From Norana najaformis (Eukaryota; Annelida; Clitellata; Crassiclitellata; Hormogastridae): 64,000 nucleotides of DNA. The notes under the pieces are model-generated. The model was not told the DNA's origin. It did not search any database and worked only from the letters and a program-made list of their open reading frames with translations. Position numbers and translations under genes: made by a program. Shown in pieces: positions 1-10,339 of the stretch (position 1 is the first letter of the stretch; each line of letters begins with the position of its first letter). The stretch is taken from the NCBI GenBank assembly GCA_964023275.1, contig OZ029919.1, positions 5,003,367 through 5,067,366 of the forward strand, given 5' to 3'.

Positions 1-182
1 GATTCCAAATAAATTGGTTTACAACTCTTTTGAACCTTATATACACAAAGTGGTTGCAGATGCTGCCATAATAATTCAATCTGTTAAGCAACTTCCCAAT
101 CATTCAATCTGTTAAGCAACTTCCCACACAGTTTCAGTCTCGTGAACAAATGATCCGAAGATGTCTCGTGCCCTAGTTTGCT

Positions 183-320
183 GTATCGGTAAACGCGCGT
201 GCCAAGGAGCCTATGTCCTTGATGATTCCTGTTTCGTAACCCGATCGTGACTTATTTCAGAAATTTGAATCTCGGGCTAGGACGGCACGTGCACGGGACC
301 GTAAATGGCGTGTTGACTTA
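183..320 (+). repeat. tRNA-derived SINE fragment (family 3), degenerate copy
   Basis: This stretch matches, with many substitutions, the segment at about 35840-35975. Both share the order: CGCG-containing head, an element like a pol III B box, then CGTGACTTATTTCAGAAATTTGAAT-like sequence and a block ending in TAAATGGCGTG. In the other copy the B box is well kept (GGTTCGCGTCC); here it has decayed to GTTTCGTAACCC. A tRNA-derived SINE fits, but the A box is weak, so the class is inferred. Confidence 0.5.
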
Positions 321-449
321 TTTCAGCTCCTATACGTTGTTGTGGGACATCTTGTCTAAGTGGTCAATTCTAATTCTGATTTACCGTTGCAAATTGATAT
401 TCGATGTCGAAATGATGTCAGTTCATACATCCTCACTGCTTTAAGTTGA

Positions 450-930
450 CTTTTTATCTAAGTGATGGTTGTCAGACTTCTGTATTTCTTAACACATTTA
501 AGTTTAAACTAATGGTCAGTGTACTACGGCTAGGGTTGATGTTTAAGGTGCTGTGCCTCATTGAGTTGACAGTGGCTTATCGGTATTTGCAGATATATCC
601 ACCTGTCAGTCTATGTGAAAGAGATAAGCGTCGCAGAAGAGTAAGATGACTACAGAACATAGCAATCATCCTAGTTTGTTGATGTACTAAAGTGCTGAAT
701 ATATGCACTGACAGACCTTAGATTGTTAATTGATGAATGCATCTTCGAGCTTGGAGAAACATTAAACTATCTGCTTAGTAATTTTGCATCAGTTTTAAAT
801 CAATATATCAAAGACCTTGCGCTGTGTCACCATCCCAAAAAAGTTTTATGTGACAAATATGGGCCACTAAGGGGTCCGTTATTGATATATGGATATCAGT
901 TGGTCCCTTTATGAGCATGCTAGCAAGACG
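450..930. repeat. Partial unit of the EF-hand tandem array
   Basis: Pieces of this stretch recur in the same order at 14870-15030 and 22370-22680. Shared pieces are the ATTGACAATGGCCTATCGGCA-like block, the text around the CTTGGAGAAATATTAAACTG-like block, and the GGGCCCTATTAAGGTCCATTATTGAAATATGG-like block also seen at 8690, 16015 and 16560. It has no open gene of its own. It shows that the array reaches the left part of the window and probably continues beyond it. The short open frames here are not conserved between copies. Confidence 0.6.
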
Positions 931-1304
931 CGCTCCATAACTTAAAATGCTGGATCCGTCCCGTATATATACACACACATAACATATATAATATAAATAG
1001 GCCTATATATATAAATCTGGAGTTCAAAGCTGAGTCAAAGCAGACAGACTTTTCAGTTTCTGTTTCATTAGAGCCCCGTAGCGAACTCAACTAGAAAATG
1101 AGTACACTAAGCATAGACTGTCGGTGGAAAGATGAGACGGCGAGAAATAGAACCGGCCACCCGACTTTGAGCCATGTCATGTCATGGCAAGACACCATCG
1201 CCGATTCGCGACGGTTGACTGCATAAATGGACCAGTGTCGCCCAACTCCGTCTGTCTCACACAGCGCCCAAAAAACTGACCCGTGATAGTTTGTTCCATG
1301 TCAT

Positions 1305-1440
1305 AACGTTGTTAATCGATAATATTCTTGGTCTTCCACGGCCTCGGATCCTCTCAACAAGACCCATCATCATACGGCCCTCTTTGGTATCATTTGGCTG
1401 TCTCATCACATATCCGAAATAACGTAGCTTACAAGATTTA
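1305..1440 (-). mobile_element. Non-LTR retrotransposon fragment, reverse transcriptase C-terminal region
   Basis: Read on the minus strand, this segment encodes KLRYFGYVMRQPND followed by GLVERIRGRGRPR. That is the familiar C-terminal text of many LINE reverse transcriptases (a K-L-R-Y-F-G-H-x-M-R block, then G-x-R-x-x-G-R-P-R). Only about 45 codons remain, with no endonuclease or catalytic RT motif nearby, so this is a truncated relic. The clade cannot be fixed from so short a piece. Confidence 0.6.
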
Positions 1441-1689
1441 TTAGTTTTACTTAGTTAATTAATTTATTAATTAATTATTAATTTATTCACTAATTAAATT
1501 AATTAATTTAAAAGCTCAGTAGTTCACTATCTGTTCCTGCCAGTTTGTAGACTTGTGTCTTGGGACGTCTGCAGGTGGGCAGGAAAAGCAAAAGTACCTG
1601 AAGGATGCCGACATGCTACACCCAACACGAAACGAACACACTTAGCTTTCAAAGACTGAAGGAATTTTCAAAGAAACAAATGTTTCTTA

Positions 1690-1924
1690 CAAAAGATCTC
1701 ACCGAACTTCTCGATATCCTTCTTTGTTAAGATACCGTCACCGTTGAGTTTAGAGTAATGCCGAATGGCGTTATAGAGTTTGTCCTCGGGTCAATGTTCT
1801 GGATGTTGTCACCATAATGCTTCGTCAGGGCTTGAAGGCATGCATTCCTGAATGTGATCAGTTTTAGGACCACTGCCTTTTTATCGTCACCGGTGGCTAT
1901 TAGAATCCTTCCTATCGGTGTCAT
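1690..1924 (-). pseudogene. EF-hand-like fragment, frameshifted
   Basis: On the minus strand a frame around 1690-1790 reads KLNGDGILTKKDIEKFGEIF. This resembles EF-hand 1 of the intact array genes (DIDGDGILTKRDFEMLGERF), but the first loop ligand D is replaced by L. Upstream text continues as an open reading in another frame to 1924, so at least one frameshift, or an unseen intron, separates the parts. No matching second exon was found. It is probably a relic of an array member; its upstream part is not recognised. Confidence 0.45.
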
Positions 1925-2874
1925 CTGCTCTTCCCAGGCGGAGTAGAGCAGAGAGTCAGAAAAGAGAAGTCGTTTCGGATTTTATCTCGACTAGGAGATT
2001 GGTTCCGTCAATGAGCGGTATCTTCCTTGAATTCACGGAAGCTAATAAGATGATTGAAGGTCGCAGACTGTGTATTGAAAGTGTAAAATCGCCCCAACTC
2101 ATGCTCTGTTATGCCATATAGGAGCAAGATGCCTGAATGGTTGAGCGAGTGCCTTGAAATGTGAAGAATGTAGTTTCGAAGCCTCAGAAATGATTATCGC
2201 GAAATTGTTTAGCGCCATAGGTGTTTCGAAATATCAGTATAAATAAATAATAATGAATGAATGAGTGAATGAATGATATAGGAAAGAAAGATATGGTAGT
2301 CAGGGTGCTGGAAGTCTAATCCGCCAAGATATGATGGAACTGGATTATGATGGAACTGATATATATATCTGCATCTGTAGCTGTTGCTGTATCTATGTAC
2401 GTTTGTGCGTGTGTGTGTCTCTCAGCAAATGAGACACAAGGACGTGTTGCGGGTGGAAATGAAAGTTGATGTTCTTTGACGAACAGCTAATTGTTGTCGT
2501 CGGACTCTCCTAGTTAGGCTGCTCCTCCTCTCAATCTTATGCATGGCTAATAACAGTACTAAAAACAACAATTACAGTGACAACGATAATGGTGATAATA
2601 ATAAATTATTAAATAAAATATTACAAATATACTTATAATAACAATAATACTAGCAGTAATAATGATAAAAATGGTAAATGTACTAAAGACGAACTGAATA
2701 ATGACGTCGTTAGTTCATAGATGCGATCGAGTGTTTTTCACTTGAGAAAATATTGTGAAAAAGCCATCAGCGAAGATTAGACTTCCCGAAATAGAGCTTC
2801 CCTAATTATTGTAGTCCTCAGCAGCCATGTGTTCCTTGGTTAAAATATAATAATAGTTATTGTATCAATAGGAA

Positions 2875-2875
2875 T

Positions 2876-2911
<36 letters not shown>

Positions 2912-3240
2912 TCTACTACTACTACTACTACTACTACTACTAATAATAATAATCAAAAGCATGAAATCAACAAGTACTAACCAGCCCAGATACAAAGCTA
3001 TCCAGTTTTTCCTAATCCTGAAGGATCACATGCACCTCGGAGAAAAAACATAGTAATAATAATAAATAATAATAATAATACTAAACAAACTATATGCATG
3101 AAACTGTTGCAAAACGTTCATGACCAACTTACCACAAACCTCGATTGCTGGCGTCATTCTACGCGAATGTGTTCGTCAGGTTTGCCCCTTCATACGGAAC
3201 CCCGAAAACAACTTTGACATGATTTTATAAATAAAATGCA
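2875..3240. repeat. (AAT)n/(CTA)n microsatellite with retroelement 3' tails and LINE-like block
   Basis: AAT and CTA trinucleotide runs at 2875-2955 are followed by AGCATGAAATCAACAAG-type sequence, which recurs next to AAT runs at about 11780, 19577, 27113 and 28285. A second block at 3118-3230 (CATGACCAACTTACCACAAAC..., then GCTGGCGTC) recurs at about 11938, 19733, 25420, 27248 and 28428. The repeated pairing of a fixed end with an AAT tail looks like 3' ends of non-LTR elements, which is inferred. Confidence 0.55.
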
Positions 3241-3253
3241 GGCCCTTTGATCA

Positions 3254-5652
3254 CACTGGATCACAACGATTTTGTACTGAAAGTAATGCATGTGCCTTAT
3301 ATTGATTCAAATGTGCTGATTCCAAATATGAAGTCAGAATTTGCGCAGCACGTCTAGATTTTAAGTTATGCATGCATTCAAGTAATGACGTAAGGACTCT
3401 TTTTCGGTTATGTCTGTACATTCTGTTGTATGTGTCTCCACGATTGCTGCCAGTGATACCTGCATGCCTGCAAGTGTCGCCTGAAATATCCCTAACAGCA
3501 AGCCTGCAGCAGCCGCTAGACATGATTGGGCATGTCAGCGAGCTGACGTCAGCATCAATACCAGTATATAAGGCGAGATTGCGTAGAACGAAGGTGAAGT
3601 TTTCTTATATAGCTGTAGCTAGTGTGTGAGATTTAATTTTGAAATGTGTTAACCATCCAGACAATTTTTGCTATGTTTGTGGTAAATATACTCTTTGTGA
3701 CCAGCGCAAGAAGTTAACTAAGAGAGTGATGATTGCTTACAAGTATTATTTTGGATGTCAAATCGGAGACCAGGATAAAAGTTGGGCACCTCATGTCTGC
3801 TGCACCGTGTGCTACTCTGGGCTTACACAGTGGCTGAATGGCAAAAGGAATTCAATGCCGTTTGCTGTGCCTATGGTGTGGCGCGAGCCAAGAAATCATC
3901 ATGCAGACTGTTATTTCTGCATTACTAAAGTTGCTGGATTTTCAAAGAAAAATAAGTCTAAAATCGTTTACCCTGAGTGCGAATCCGCTCTAATGTCAGT
4001 GCCGCATGATGAAGAGAATCCAGTACCATTTCCGCTTGCTGCGGGTGCTGATGAAACGGACAGTTCTGTTGGTAATCCAGAAGATGACGTTACTGTTTAT
4101 GAATCCAGTGATCAAGATTTGGAAGAGGGTAGGCCGCATTTGATAAGGCAAGGTGAGTTAGATGATCTGGTGAGGGACCTATCTTTGTCAAAGGAGAAAT
4201 CTGAACTGTTAGCCTCCAGACTAGGGGAGTGGAACTTGCTTCAAAAACGTACCACAACACCACACTTCCGTTATCGTCACAAACAGTTAGCTACATATTA
4301 CAAACTGGAAAATGATATCTGTTTCTGTACTGACGTGAACAGTCTCATGCTGAATTTAGGTTGCGAATACGTTTCTGATCAGTGGAGACTGTTCACAGAT
4401 TTCAGCCAAGCGAGCTTGAAAGCTGTGTTGGTGCACAATGGTAACGAAAAGCCGTCTGTTCCTATAGCCCACGCTGTAGACCTCAAAGAGACATATGATT
4501 CAATGAAACTCATTTTGAAAGTGATCAACTACTCAGACCACAAATGGAACATCTGTGCGGACCTCAAAGTGGTAGCACTTATTCTAGGCCTACAGCTGGG
4601 GTACACAAAACATAAGTGCTTTTTGTGCTTGTGGAACAGTCGCGATGACAGCAACCATTACAAAGTGAAACTGTGGCCTCCTAGATCTGAGCACATTGTT
4701 GTTCGGCACAACGTGCAACACGAACCATTGGTTGATCCATTGAAAGTGTACTTACCACCACTTCACATTAAACTGGGGCTCATGAGGAATTTCGTAGTGC
4801 CAATGGATCGTACTGGACAAGGCTTCCAATATCTGAGAGTTAAATTTGGAGCCGTCAAAACTGATGCTAAGCTGAAGGCTGGAATTTTTATTGGGCCAGA
4901 AATCCGCAAACTAATGCGTGATACTGTATTTAGAACCAAGCTCAACCCACTGGAATTCGCCGCTTGGGATGCATGTACGTTGGTGGTGCAAAACTTCCTT
5001 GGGAATCACCAAGCTGAGAACTATGCTGAACTCGTTAGCAACATGCTAACAGCATATAAGCAACTCGGCTGCCGGATGTCACTAAAAATACATTTCTTAC
5101 ATTCCCATCTGGATTTTTTCCCACCAAACTTGGGTGATGTAAGCGATGAGCATGGAGAGAGATTCCATCAAGACATCTCCACTTTTGAAGCAAGATATCA
5201 GGGCCACTGCAAGTCCAACATGATGGGCGATTACTGCTGGTTTCTGCAGCGGGGAACAGCGGCCACTCACAAGCGCAAGAGCAAGTGTCTTAAGCACTTT
5301 TGAACTCGTATAGAGTTAAGCTAGAGACAAAATTTCGAAATGTATGCTTTCATCTGAGTAACATACCTATATTTATATTACATTTTAAAACATATTTTAA
5401 TTTCAAGTTATAAAAGAATAACATTTTGTTTCTTGTTATGAATACTCTGAGTTTGCATAATTACACAGTTATAAAGAAATACTAGTTCTGTAAAGAGTTT
5501 GCATAATTATTAGCATGTATGCTGAATATCTTAAGATCCTGACGTGCTACACAAAATCTGACTTCAGATTTGGAATCAACAGATTCGATTTAGTGTAGTA
5601 CACATAACATATGCCTAGTAGCAGGCGAAAAAATATTTCGTGTGATCCAGTG
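3254..5652 (+). mobile_element. DNA transposon with long terminal inverted repeats
   Basis: The two ends are imperfect inverted repeats. The outermost match is CACTGGATCACA at 3254-3265 and its reverse complement at 5641-5652. Further in, 3304-3365 matches the reverse complement of 5530-5595 around the core TGATTCCAAATNTGAAGTCAGA and GCACGTC. The one long frame inside (3639-5303) encodes a transposase-like protein. I see no clear target-site duplication. The right end lies inside exon 2 of an EF-hand gene, and the missing rest of that gene is not found beyond the left end, so a deletion or rearrangement came with or after insertion. Total length is about 2.4 kb. The superfamily is not assigned. 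Confidence 0.75.
3639..5303 (+). CDS. Transposase-like protein with N-terminal zinc-binding region, RNase H-like core inferred
   Basis: An open frame of 554 codons lies between the inverted repeats of the 2.4 kb element. The N-terminus has cysteine pairs (CYVCG near residue 12, CCTVCY near 54, CYFC near 92), which suggest zinc binding. The middle is acidic. The C-terminal half carries FTDFSQASLKAV, ICADLKVVALILGLQLGYT, a CFLCLW cysteine pair and DEHGERFHQDI. The conserved D, D and E in these blocks are candidates for a DDE triad, which is my inference. I recognise the text as a family common as 'uncharacterized protein' in invertebrate genomes. The frame opens with TTG, and the first in-frame ATG lies after the first cysteine cluster. 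So either an upstream exon supplies the start or the start codon was lost. No internal stop was found. Confidence 0.7.
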   Translation: MKCVNHPDNFCYVCGKYTLCDQRKKLTKRVMIAYKYYFGCQIGDQDKSWAPHVCCTVCYSGLTQWLNGKRNSMPFAVPMVWREPRNHHADCYFCITKVAGFSKKNKSKIVYPECESALMSVPHDEENPVPFPLAAGADETDSSVGNPEDDVTVYESSDQDLEEGRPHLIRQGELDDLVRDLSLSKEKSELLASRLGEWNLLQKRTTTPHFRYRHKQLATYYKLENDICFCTDVNSLMLNLGCEYVSDQWRLFTDFSQASLKAVLVHNGNEKPSVPIAHAVDLKETYDSMKLILKVINYSDHKWNICADLKVVALILGLQLGYTKHKCFLCLWNSRDDSNHYKVKLWPPRSEHIVVRHNVQHEPLVDPLKVYLPPLHIKLGLMRNFVVPMDRTGQGFQYLRVKFGAVKTDAKLKAGIFIGPEIRKLMRDTVFRTKLNPLEFAAWDACTLVVQNFLGNHQAENYAELVSNMLTAYKQLGCRMSLKIHFLHSHLDFFPPNLGDVSDEHGERFHQDISTFEARYQGHCKSNMMGDYCWFLQRGTAATHKRKSKCLKHF

Positions 5653-6226
5653 TAACCTTCGGTATTCGTCTTCTTGCAGGAACCCATCTTTGTTCGTGTC
5701 AAAAGGTTCTAGAGCGCTCCGAAATGTTTCAGTAAGATTGACCTTGAGTTCCTTATCATTTCGTTGGTTCTTAATGGATTCTGTAAAAACCAACTCGGTC
5801 ACCATTTGATTCTCAGTTCCGGCCATCTTACTAAAATTTTGCCATATCTACAACGGAATATAAGTCCAACCTGACATTTATTAATCAAAGTATTATCATT
5901 TTCACCTTAAAATTATCCAAATAAAATTATGATGATGAGTGATAACAAATAAACTTGTGAATGTTAACCTGTTTACAGGTGATGAGCTAGGTACGTCTAC
6001 AATCATAAGCAGATCTCCAAAAACATATTATTTGTCAATATCTGTTGACAATTCTTACGTTGCTAAAGCTCTTCCGGATCCTTTCTTGTCGTCCAGGATC
6101 CGGCTTTTCTTTCTCACAAAAGCGCTCGCTCAGCATCTCGTAGTCCCTCTTTGTTAAGACGCCGTCTCCATCGATATCCAGTGCATGGAAATACTTCTTC
6201 ATTTTCTTCAACCAAAACTCAGACAT
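5653..6226 (-). pseudogene. EF-hand calcium-binding protein (copy A), truncated by transposon
   Basis: Exon 1 is 6059-6226 (56 codons, start MSEFWLKKMKKYF, EF-hand 1 loop DIDGDGVLTKRD, donor GTAAGA). Exon 2 starts at 5847 after a TTGTAG acceptor. It matches the intact copies through the EF-hand 3 loop DTNKDGFLQEDE and stops matching right after RRL, exactly where the transposon inverted repeat begins. The frame then runs through transposon sequence to a stop near 5590. EF-hand 4 and the conserved C-terminus are therefore missing. A chimeric product of about 141 residues is possible, but I treat the locus as disabled. The first exon and both splice sites are still intact. Confidence 0.8.
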
Positions 6227-6229
6227 TCT

Positions 6230-7690
6230 GACGATGCGTGATGACCGATCGGTCGTCGAATATAAACAAAGCGCAACGACGGGTTATTTTTGAATCACTG
6301 AAAGATAAAGAGATATTTATATGCAATTTTGTTGCAGTTATTAACTGAAGCTTATAATAAGTTCTGAGATTGCGGCAATGATATATGACTCCTAAACCGT
6401 CCAGGAGTCAAGATTCACCAAGACTTGTTTCTTGGAATTACTTCCAGATGACCCACAAATCCTGGCATCCATTCGTTCATTTTAAAACCACTGTAAAACC
6501 TTCGCATTCGCTAAGTCATATCCTTTACAGTTGACTTTTCCTGGTTCCTCTATACCTGTTGCCGGAATCTTGTAAAATTCTCAAATTCAATATGCATGTT
6601 TTTTGTGCAATATAGCGCCTTTTAATTGTATCTCACATATGCACATATGCTTATGCAACTGTTCGAAGCAATTGAATTTGAGATAGTTCAAAAATGTTTG
6701 ATGAACAGGTACACTCTACATGTACATTCGGGATGATTAGGACATGCCGGCCTTACACAGTAGGCAAAGAGCGGCCCCATTAGTCTTGTGAGTACTGTGA
6801 AACACTAAATGGTTGTGTAGACATAGCCATACAGACATAGCTCTTGGTAAACATCATCGTTCACTCATCCAGAAAAGAGCTATCCGACAGGAAGTATTGT
6901 CCCTAATACGAGATTCAAAATTCAAAATATCTTTGAATTTTAAATGCGAATCAAACGCATTCTGCAATTGATCTACAAACCACTTATATAACTGTTTGTC
7001 TACTATGTGCATGGGTTTGAATATGTCCAAGTAAAATCTGGAATTCACTCTGCATGCACATAATAGTGACGATTTTGTCTGCCTGCGCTTGTAATAATGC
7101 ATTCTCATAGAGTAATTAAGCAGCAGTGGTAAGAGCTTCGTCCGTTTTACTCCCTTCACTGCCATTGTTTGGTTTATGTAGGCCTCCAGATGTCAGAAGG
7201 CTAGGATTTGACTCCGACAAAAGTTGGCATCAGTTACTGATTCACTTACACGCCTGCGCTCAGATTGTCTACATGGATAAATTTAGGCTTTGGATGCCAA
7301 GGAGTACGACTCCTCATCAGTGCGACTTACTGTAGGAGCAATGCAATATATCTCGTAATGAGTAAGCCATTCCAGTAAAATATCTAAAACTATTGTTGTA
7401 TTTGGCAACATTCCGTCATGTGCAGGACTTTACTTTCCAGTTAAATTGATGTACTGAACAAAATACTAAAATCCTTTTATGATCCAGGTTCTGGAAAACT
7501 GCGACGTTTCTTAGAGCATTAGTTTGTTGTTTTGCACATCCTAACAAAATTCGAAAGAACTGATTTATTGTACCTTCAGAAAGTCTCTTTTAAAAGGGCC
7601 TTCTTTAAAAGTCTCCCCTCATTTTGAAACGCTGGCATGTAGTTGCCGCGAATTTCGTCGAAGTAATGGACCAAACTTAACAATGTGCCA
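6230..7690. other. Non-coding spacer upstream of copy A
   Basis: Sequence just upstream of exon 1 (6230-6720) resembles the matching upstream regions at 10335-10820 and 18185-18680. All three contain AAAGATAAAGATATT-like text soon after the start codon and a later stretch of TTGCATATTAAGG type, so it may hold the gene's promoter. A 103-codon minus-strand frame at 6854-7165 has no recognisable domain and no counterpart in the other array units. I see no supported gene here. Confidence 0.4.
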
Positions 7691-7699
7691 CACACACAC

Positions 7700-8050
7700 A
7701 AACACACACAAAACACCCACCTCAATAAGCTATAAAATCCCGTCATTTATTTAAAATTCATTCCAAGACTTCTAACTGTCCTATCTTGTCCATAAAGTCA
7801 ACATTTTGCCACAACGAACAATCCGCTCCTCCTCCGTTCACATATCACTCTACCTTCCTGTTACTTCATCTTTGAAACGCGGTATTCATTCAACTACAAA
7901 GCCACTCCATCCACTTCTTGATAGTCAGCTTCAGCCACAATGTGGCAACTCTTTGTTCCATGCTGCAATCTTATCAGTCGTGCCCTCCTCCAATTGAACA
8001 AAAACCTTAACTTCACTGGAGCTAAAGTTGCAATCAACAGTTTGTGGTTA
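7700..8050 (+). mobile_element. LINE-like 3' fragment repeated in the array (copy 1)
   Basis: A CACACACAAACACACACAAAA run is followed by a coding-like stretch. Its relatives are at 13860-14260 and 21345-21740. In the last copy the translation reads SSVISFLKFGNHLIAQVVPPLSNK, which resembles the LINE C-terminal text at 63014-63487 on the other strand (PPVISSLKFGNRCVAIAAPPLWNK). Frames are broken in all three copies. It is an old LINE relic carried along by the segmental duplication. Confidence 0.5.
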
Positions 8051-8177
8051 GAAAATGAATATGCTTAAAATTATGGTACTAAATAAGGGAATTCATTCAG
8101 TCAATTGAACCTGCAACTTTCTTAGGTCTTTCTCATACTTATTTGTATTCATAAGCATGGCATATGTCGCCATATGC

Positions 8178-8450
8178 ATGGCTCAGATGCAGGAAGTCGG
8201 TAGATTCGATGACAATGGACTGCTGACACCATCCATTATTACTGAGGCCATTAAACAATAAAGGAATAAACAGGAATTCAAGTCGGAATATTTGACCCTT
8301 TGCTACCATTTCTCTAGGGTGTTGGATGTTAGTGGCGATTACTTTATGTAAGAAGATAACGTCAGAGGATTGATTCTGTGGATCTCAACCAATATGGGAA
8401 TCATAGTTATGAAGAGTTTTTCAACTGCCTTATTTAAATATTAAACATCA
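8178..8450 (+). pseudogene. Broken plus-strand EF-hand paralogue (copy 1)
   Basis: The reading starts MAQMQEVGRFDDNGLLTPS and meets TAA after 27 codons. Further on, the text VLDVSGDYF, then an in-frame TAA and EDN, corresponds to an EF-hand loop, and the stretch near 8385-8440 (DLNQYG..., tatgaagag) corresponds to a second loop. The same layout occurs at 14396 and 21853. The first stop lies at the same place in all three copies. The protein relative is the EF-hand family encoded on the minus strand of the same array. Confidence 0.6.
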
Positions 8451-8499
8451 GAAGACAAGAATAGACTTTGTTGTGAGGACCTCTCGTCGAAACGATCAA

Positions 8500-9580
8500 A
8501 TTCTGATATCTTATGCCTTTGCCTAACCGCTGAATAATTGTAATGACAGTCCGTAGATCGTGTTACTCGATGGATGCAGTGTCTGATTTGGACAAATATT
8601 AAATTACCTGATTACTAATTTTGAACTATTTTGAAGAGTTAGCAGAATCAAAGATCTGGTGCCCTGCCATCAAGGCAAAAACATTTTATGGGACCAATAG
8701 GGGCCCTATTAAGGTGCATCATTGAAATATGGGTCTCATTTGAGTCCAATATCGGCATGCTCGCAGGTTGGTATAAACAGGTACAGAACTCAGAACGACT
8801 GATTGTAGAGATGGTAGAGATTAGGGACATGATTTTTGCCCTTTCATCGTTCTTTCTAAAAGCACTGTATTCGGTACGGGTTGTCGGACAGTGAAAGCCA
8901 AGGGAAAACTTCATGCTCGCCGGTCATTGGTGAGAGTCGAAGCAGCTTAAATCGTAAAAGGGTAATTTTTACTTGACATTGAAATAATTGTTGAGTGTTA
9001 TTATTCGGCGCATTTTGAAACTATACAATTTCTTGCTTTCTAATGACGTGCTTTGAGAGAGTGGAATAAAAATTACATATATATATATAAAACACTTATG
9101 GGTTTTTAAGTTTTTGACAAGTATGGGTAAGTTTAGGCTGTTTGCCTGGCTGAAAATGTGGACGCCAGACTTACTGTAAGAACATACCCAGGCAACATAA
9201 ACCCAAGAACATGAACTGTGTCCCTAATGGTATAAAACTCAGTGTATGAAACAAAACGAGCATCATGTTTTAAATTGTTTCCATTTTTATACTAAATCAT
9301 ACCTCATAAGGTTTAGAAATCAGAGAGGCAAACATTTAAAACTAATTTCAGTTAAACTCAAAGTTCAAAGTCTCCGAAGCCAATGAATGAAGCTAAAATA
9401 TCATCGAAACGTCAAAAATAGATGAAATAAGCATCAGGCGCCATTTGTTTTCAAGCTGTTTAGAGAGAGTTTATTGAGTACTTCTTGAAATCCGCATTTA
9501 AAGGAAATAAACCTTCCACCCATTATTAGAAAAACATGTCAACTACGACACACTTTGCCAGATGATTGGACTTCGTTGAC
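8500..9580. repeat. Array spacer block shared between units
   Basis: This block recurs at about 15885-16560, again at 16560-17400, and at 22550-23690. Shared landmarks are GGGCCCTATTAAGGTGCATCATTGAAATATGG, the stretch AGAGATTAGGGACATGATTTTTGCCCTTTC, and the pair 'GAACATACCCAGGCAACATAAACCC' and 'CTCAAAGTTCAAAGTCTCCGAAGCC' just before the EF-hand gene. No gene is supported. The close 3' position relative to the minus-strand gene means it may hold its 3' untranslated region. Confidence 0.6.
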
Positions 9581-9590
9581 AAATACTCAG

Positions 9591-10331
9591 TTACTCCAAG
9601 AGCCCAAGGAAGAATTGATACGGGCTTTTTTCATCTTCGGACAAGACGAAGTCTAGAACACCCGTAGTGAACTCATCTTTGCTCAGCTTTCCATCGTGGT
9701 TCGTATCGATAGCATCGAATGCTATCTTTGCAAAGCTGGCTACGTTACGAATGCCGATGCTTTCAAATAACCTTCGGTGTTCGTCTTCTTGCAGGAAGCC
9801 ATCTTCGTTCGTGTCTAAAGCTTGCATGAAGCTCCGACTAACTTCAGTAAGACTGGACTTGATTTCCTCAGTATGACGTTGGTTCTTGATGGATTCTATA
9901 AACACCAGCTCGGTCACAAAATTCTTGCCAGTTTCGGCCAACTTGCTAAAGATTTTCCATACCTACAATATAAGTAAACCTGGCATTTATTAAATAATGT
10001 ACTATTATTCTCGCCTTAAAATCGTCCAGTCTTGTGAGCAGTTATAACAGTGCAAACTTGTGAATGTTACTCTGTTGCAAGAGATGAGTTATGTTACCTC
10101 TGTAATAATAAGTATGACCCTTAAAAAGCAGACGAGTTGTCGGTATCTGTTGCCTATACTTACGTGGTTTAGGCTTTTTCGGATCCTTTCCCGTTGTGCG
10201 GAATCCACTCTTTCGTTGTCACAAAAGCGTTCACCCAACATCTCAAAGTCCCGCTTTGTTAGGATGCCGTCTCCATCGATGTCCAGTACATTGAAATATC
10301 TCTTCATTTTTTTCACCCAAAACTCAGACAT
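9591..10331 (-). CDS. EF-hand protein, sarcoplasmic / coelenterazine-binding type (copy B)
   Basis: Two exons give 179 residues: exon 1 is 10164-10331 (donor GTAAGT) and exon 2 is 9591-9962 (acceptor TTGTAG), joined in phase 0. Three canonical calcium loops are visible: residues 17-28 (DIDGDGILTKRD), 106-117 (DTNEDGFLQEDE) and 142-153 (DTNHDGKLSKDE). The region where EF-hand 2 should be (about 58-80) has no ligand pattern. Functional loops 1, 3 and 4 with a dead second hand is the pattern of sarcoplasmic calcium-binding proteins and cnidarian coelenterazine-binding proteins, and the length fits both. Expected role: cytosolic calcium buffering or sensing. Light-related function cannot be claimed. 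The start is chosen because MSEFW is conserved in all four copies. Confidence 0.9.
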
Positions 10332-10339
10332 CCTGATGA

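Noticed and set aside
6854..7165. Minus-strand frame of 103 codons
   Set aside because: No recognisable domain, no counterpart in the other array units and no splice context.
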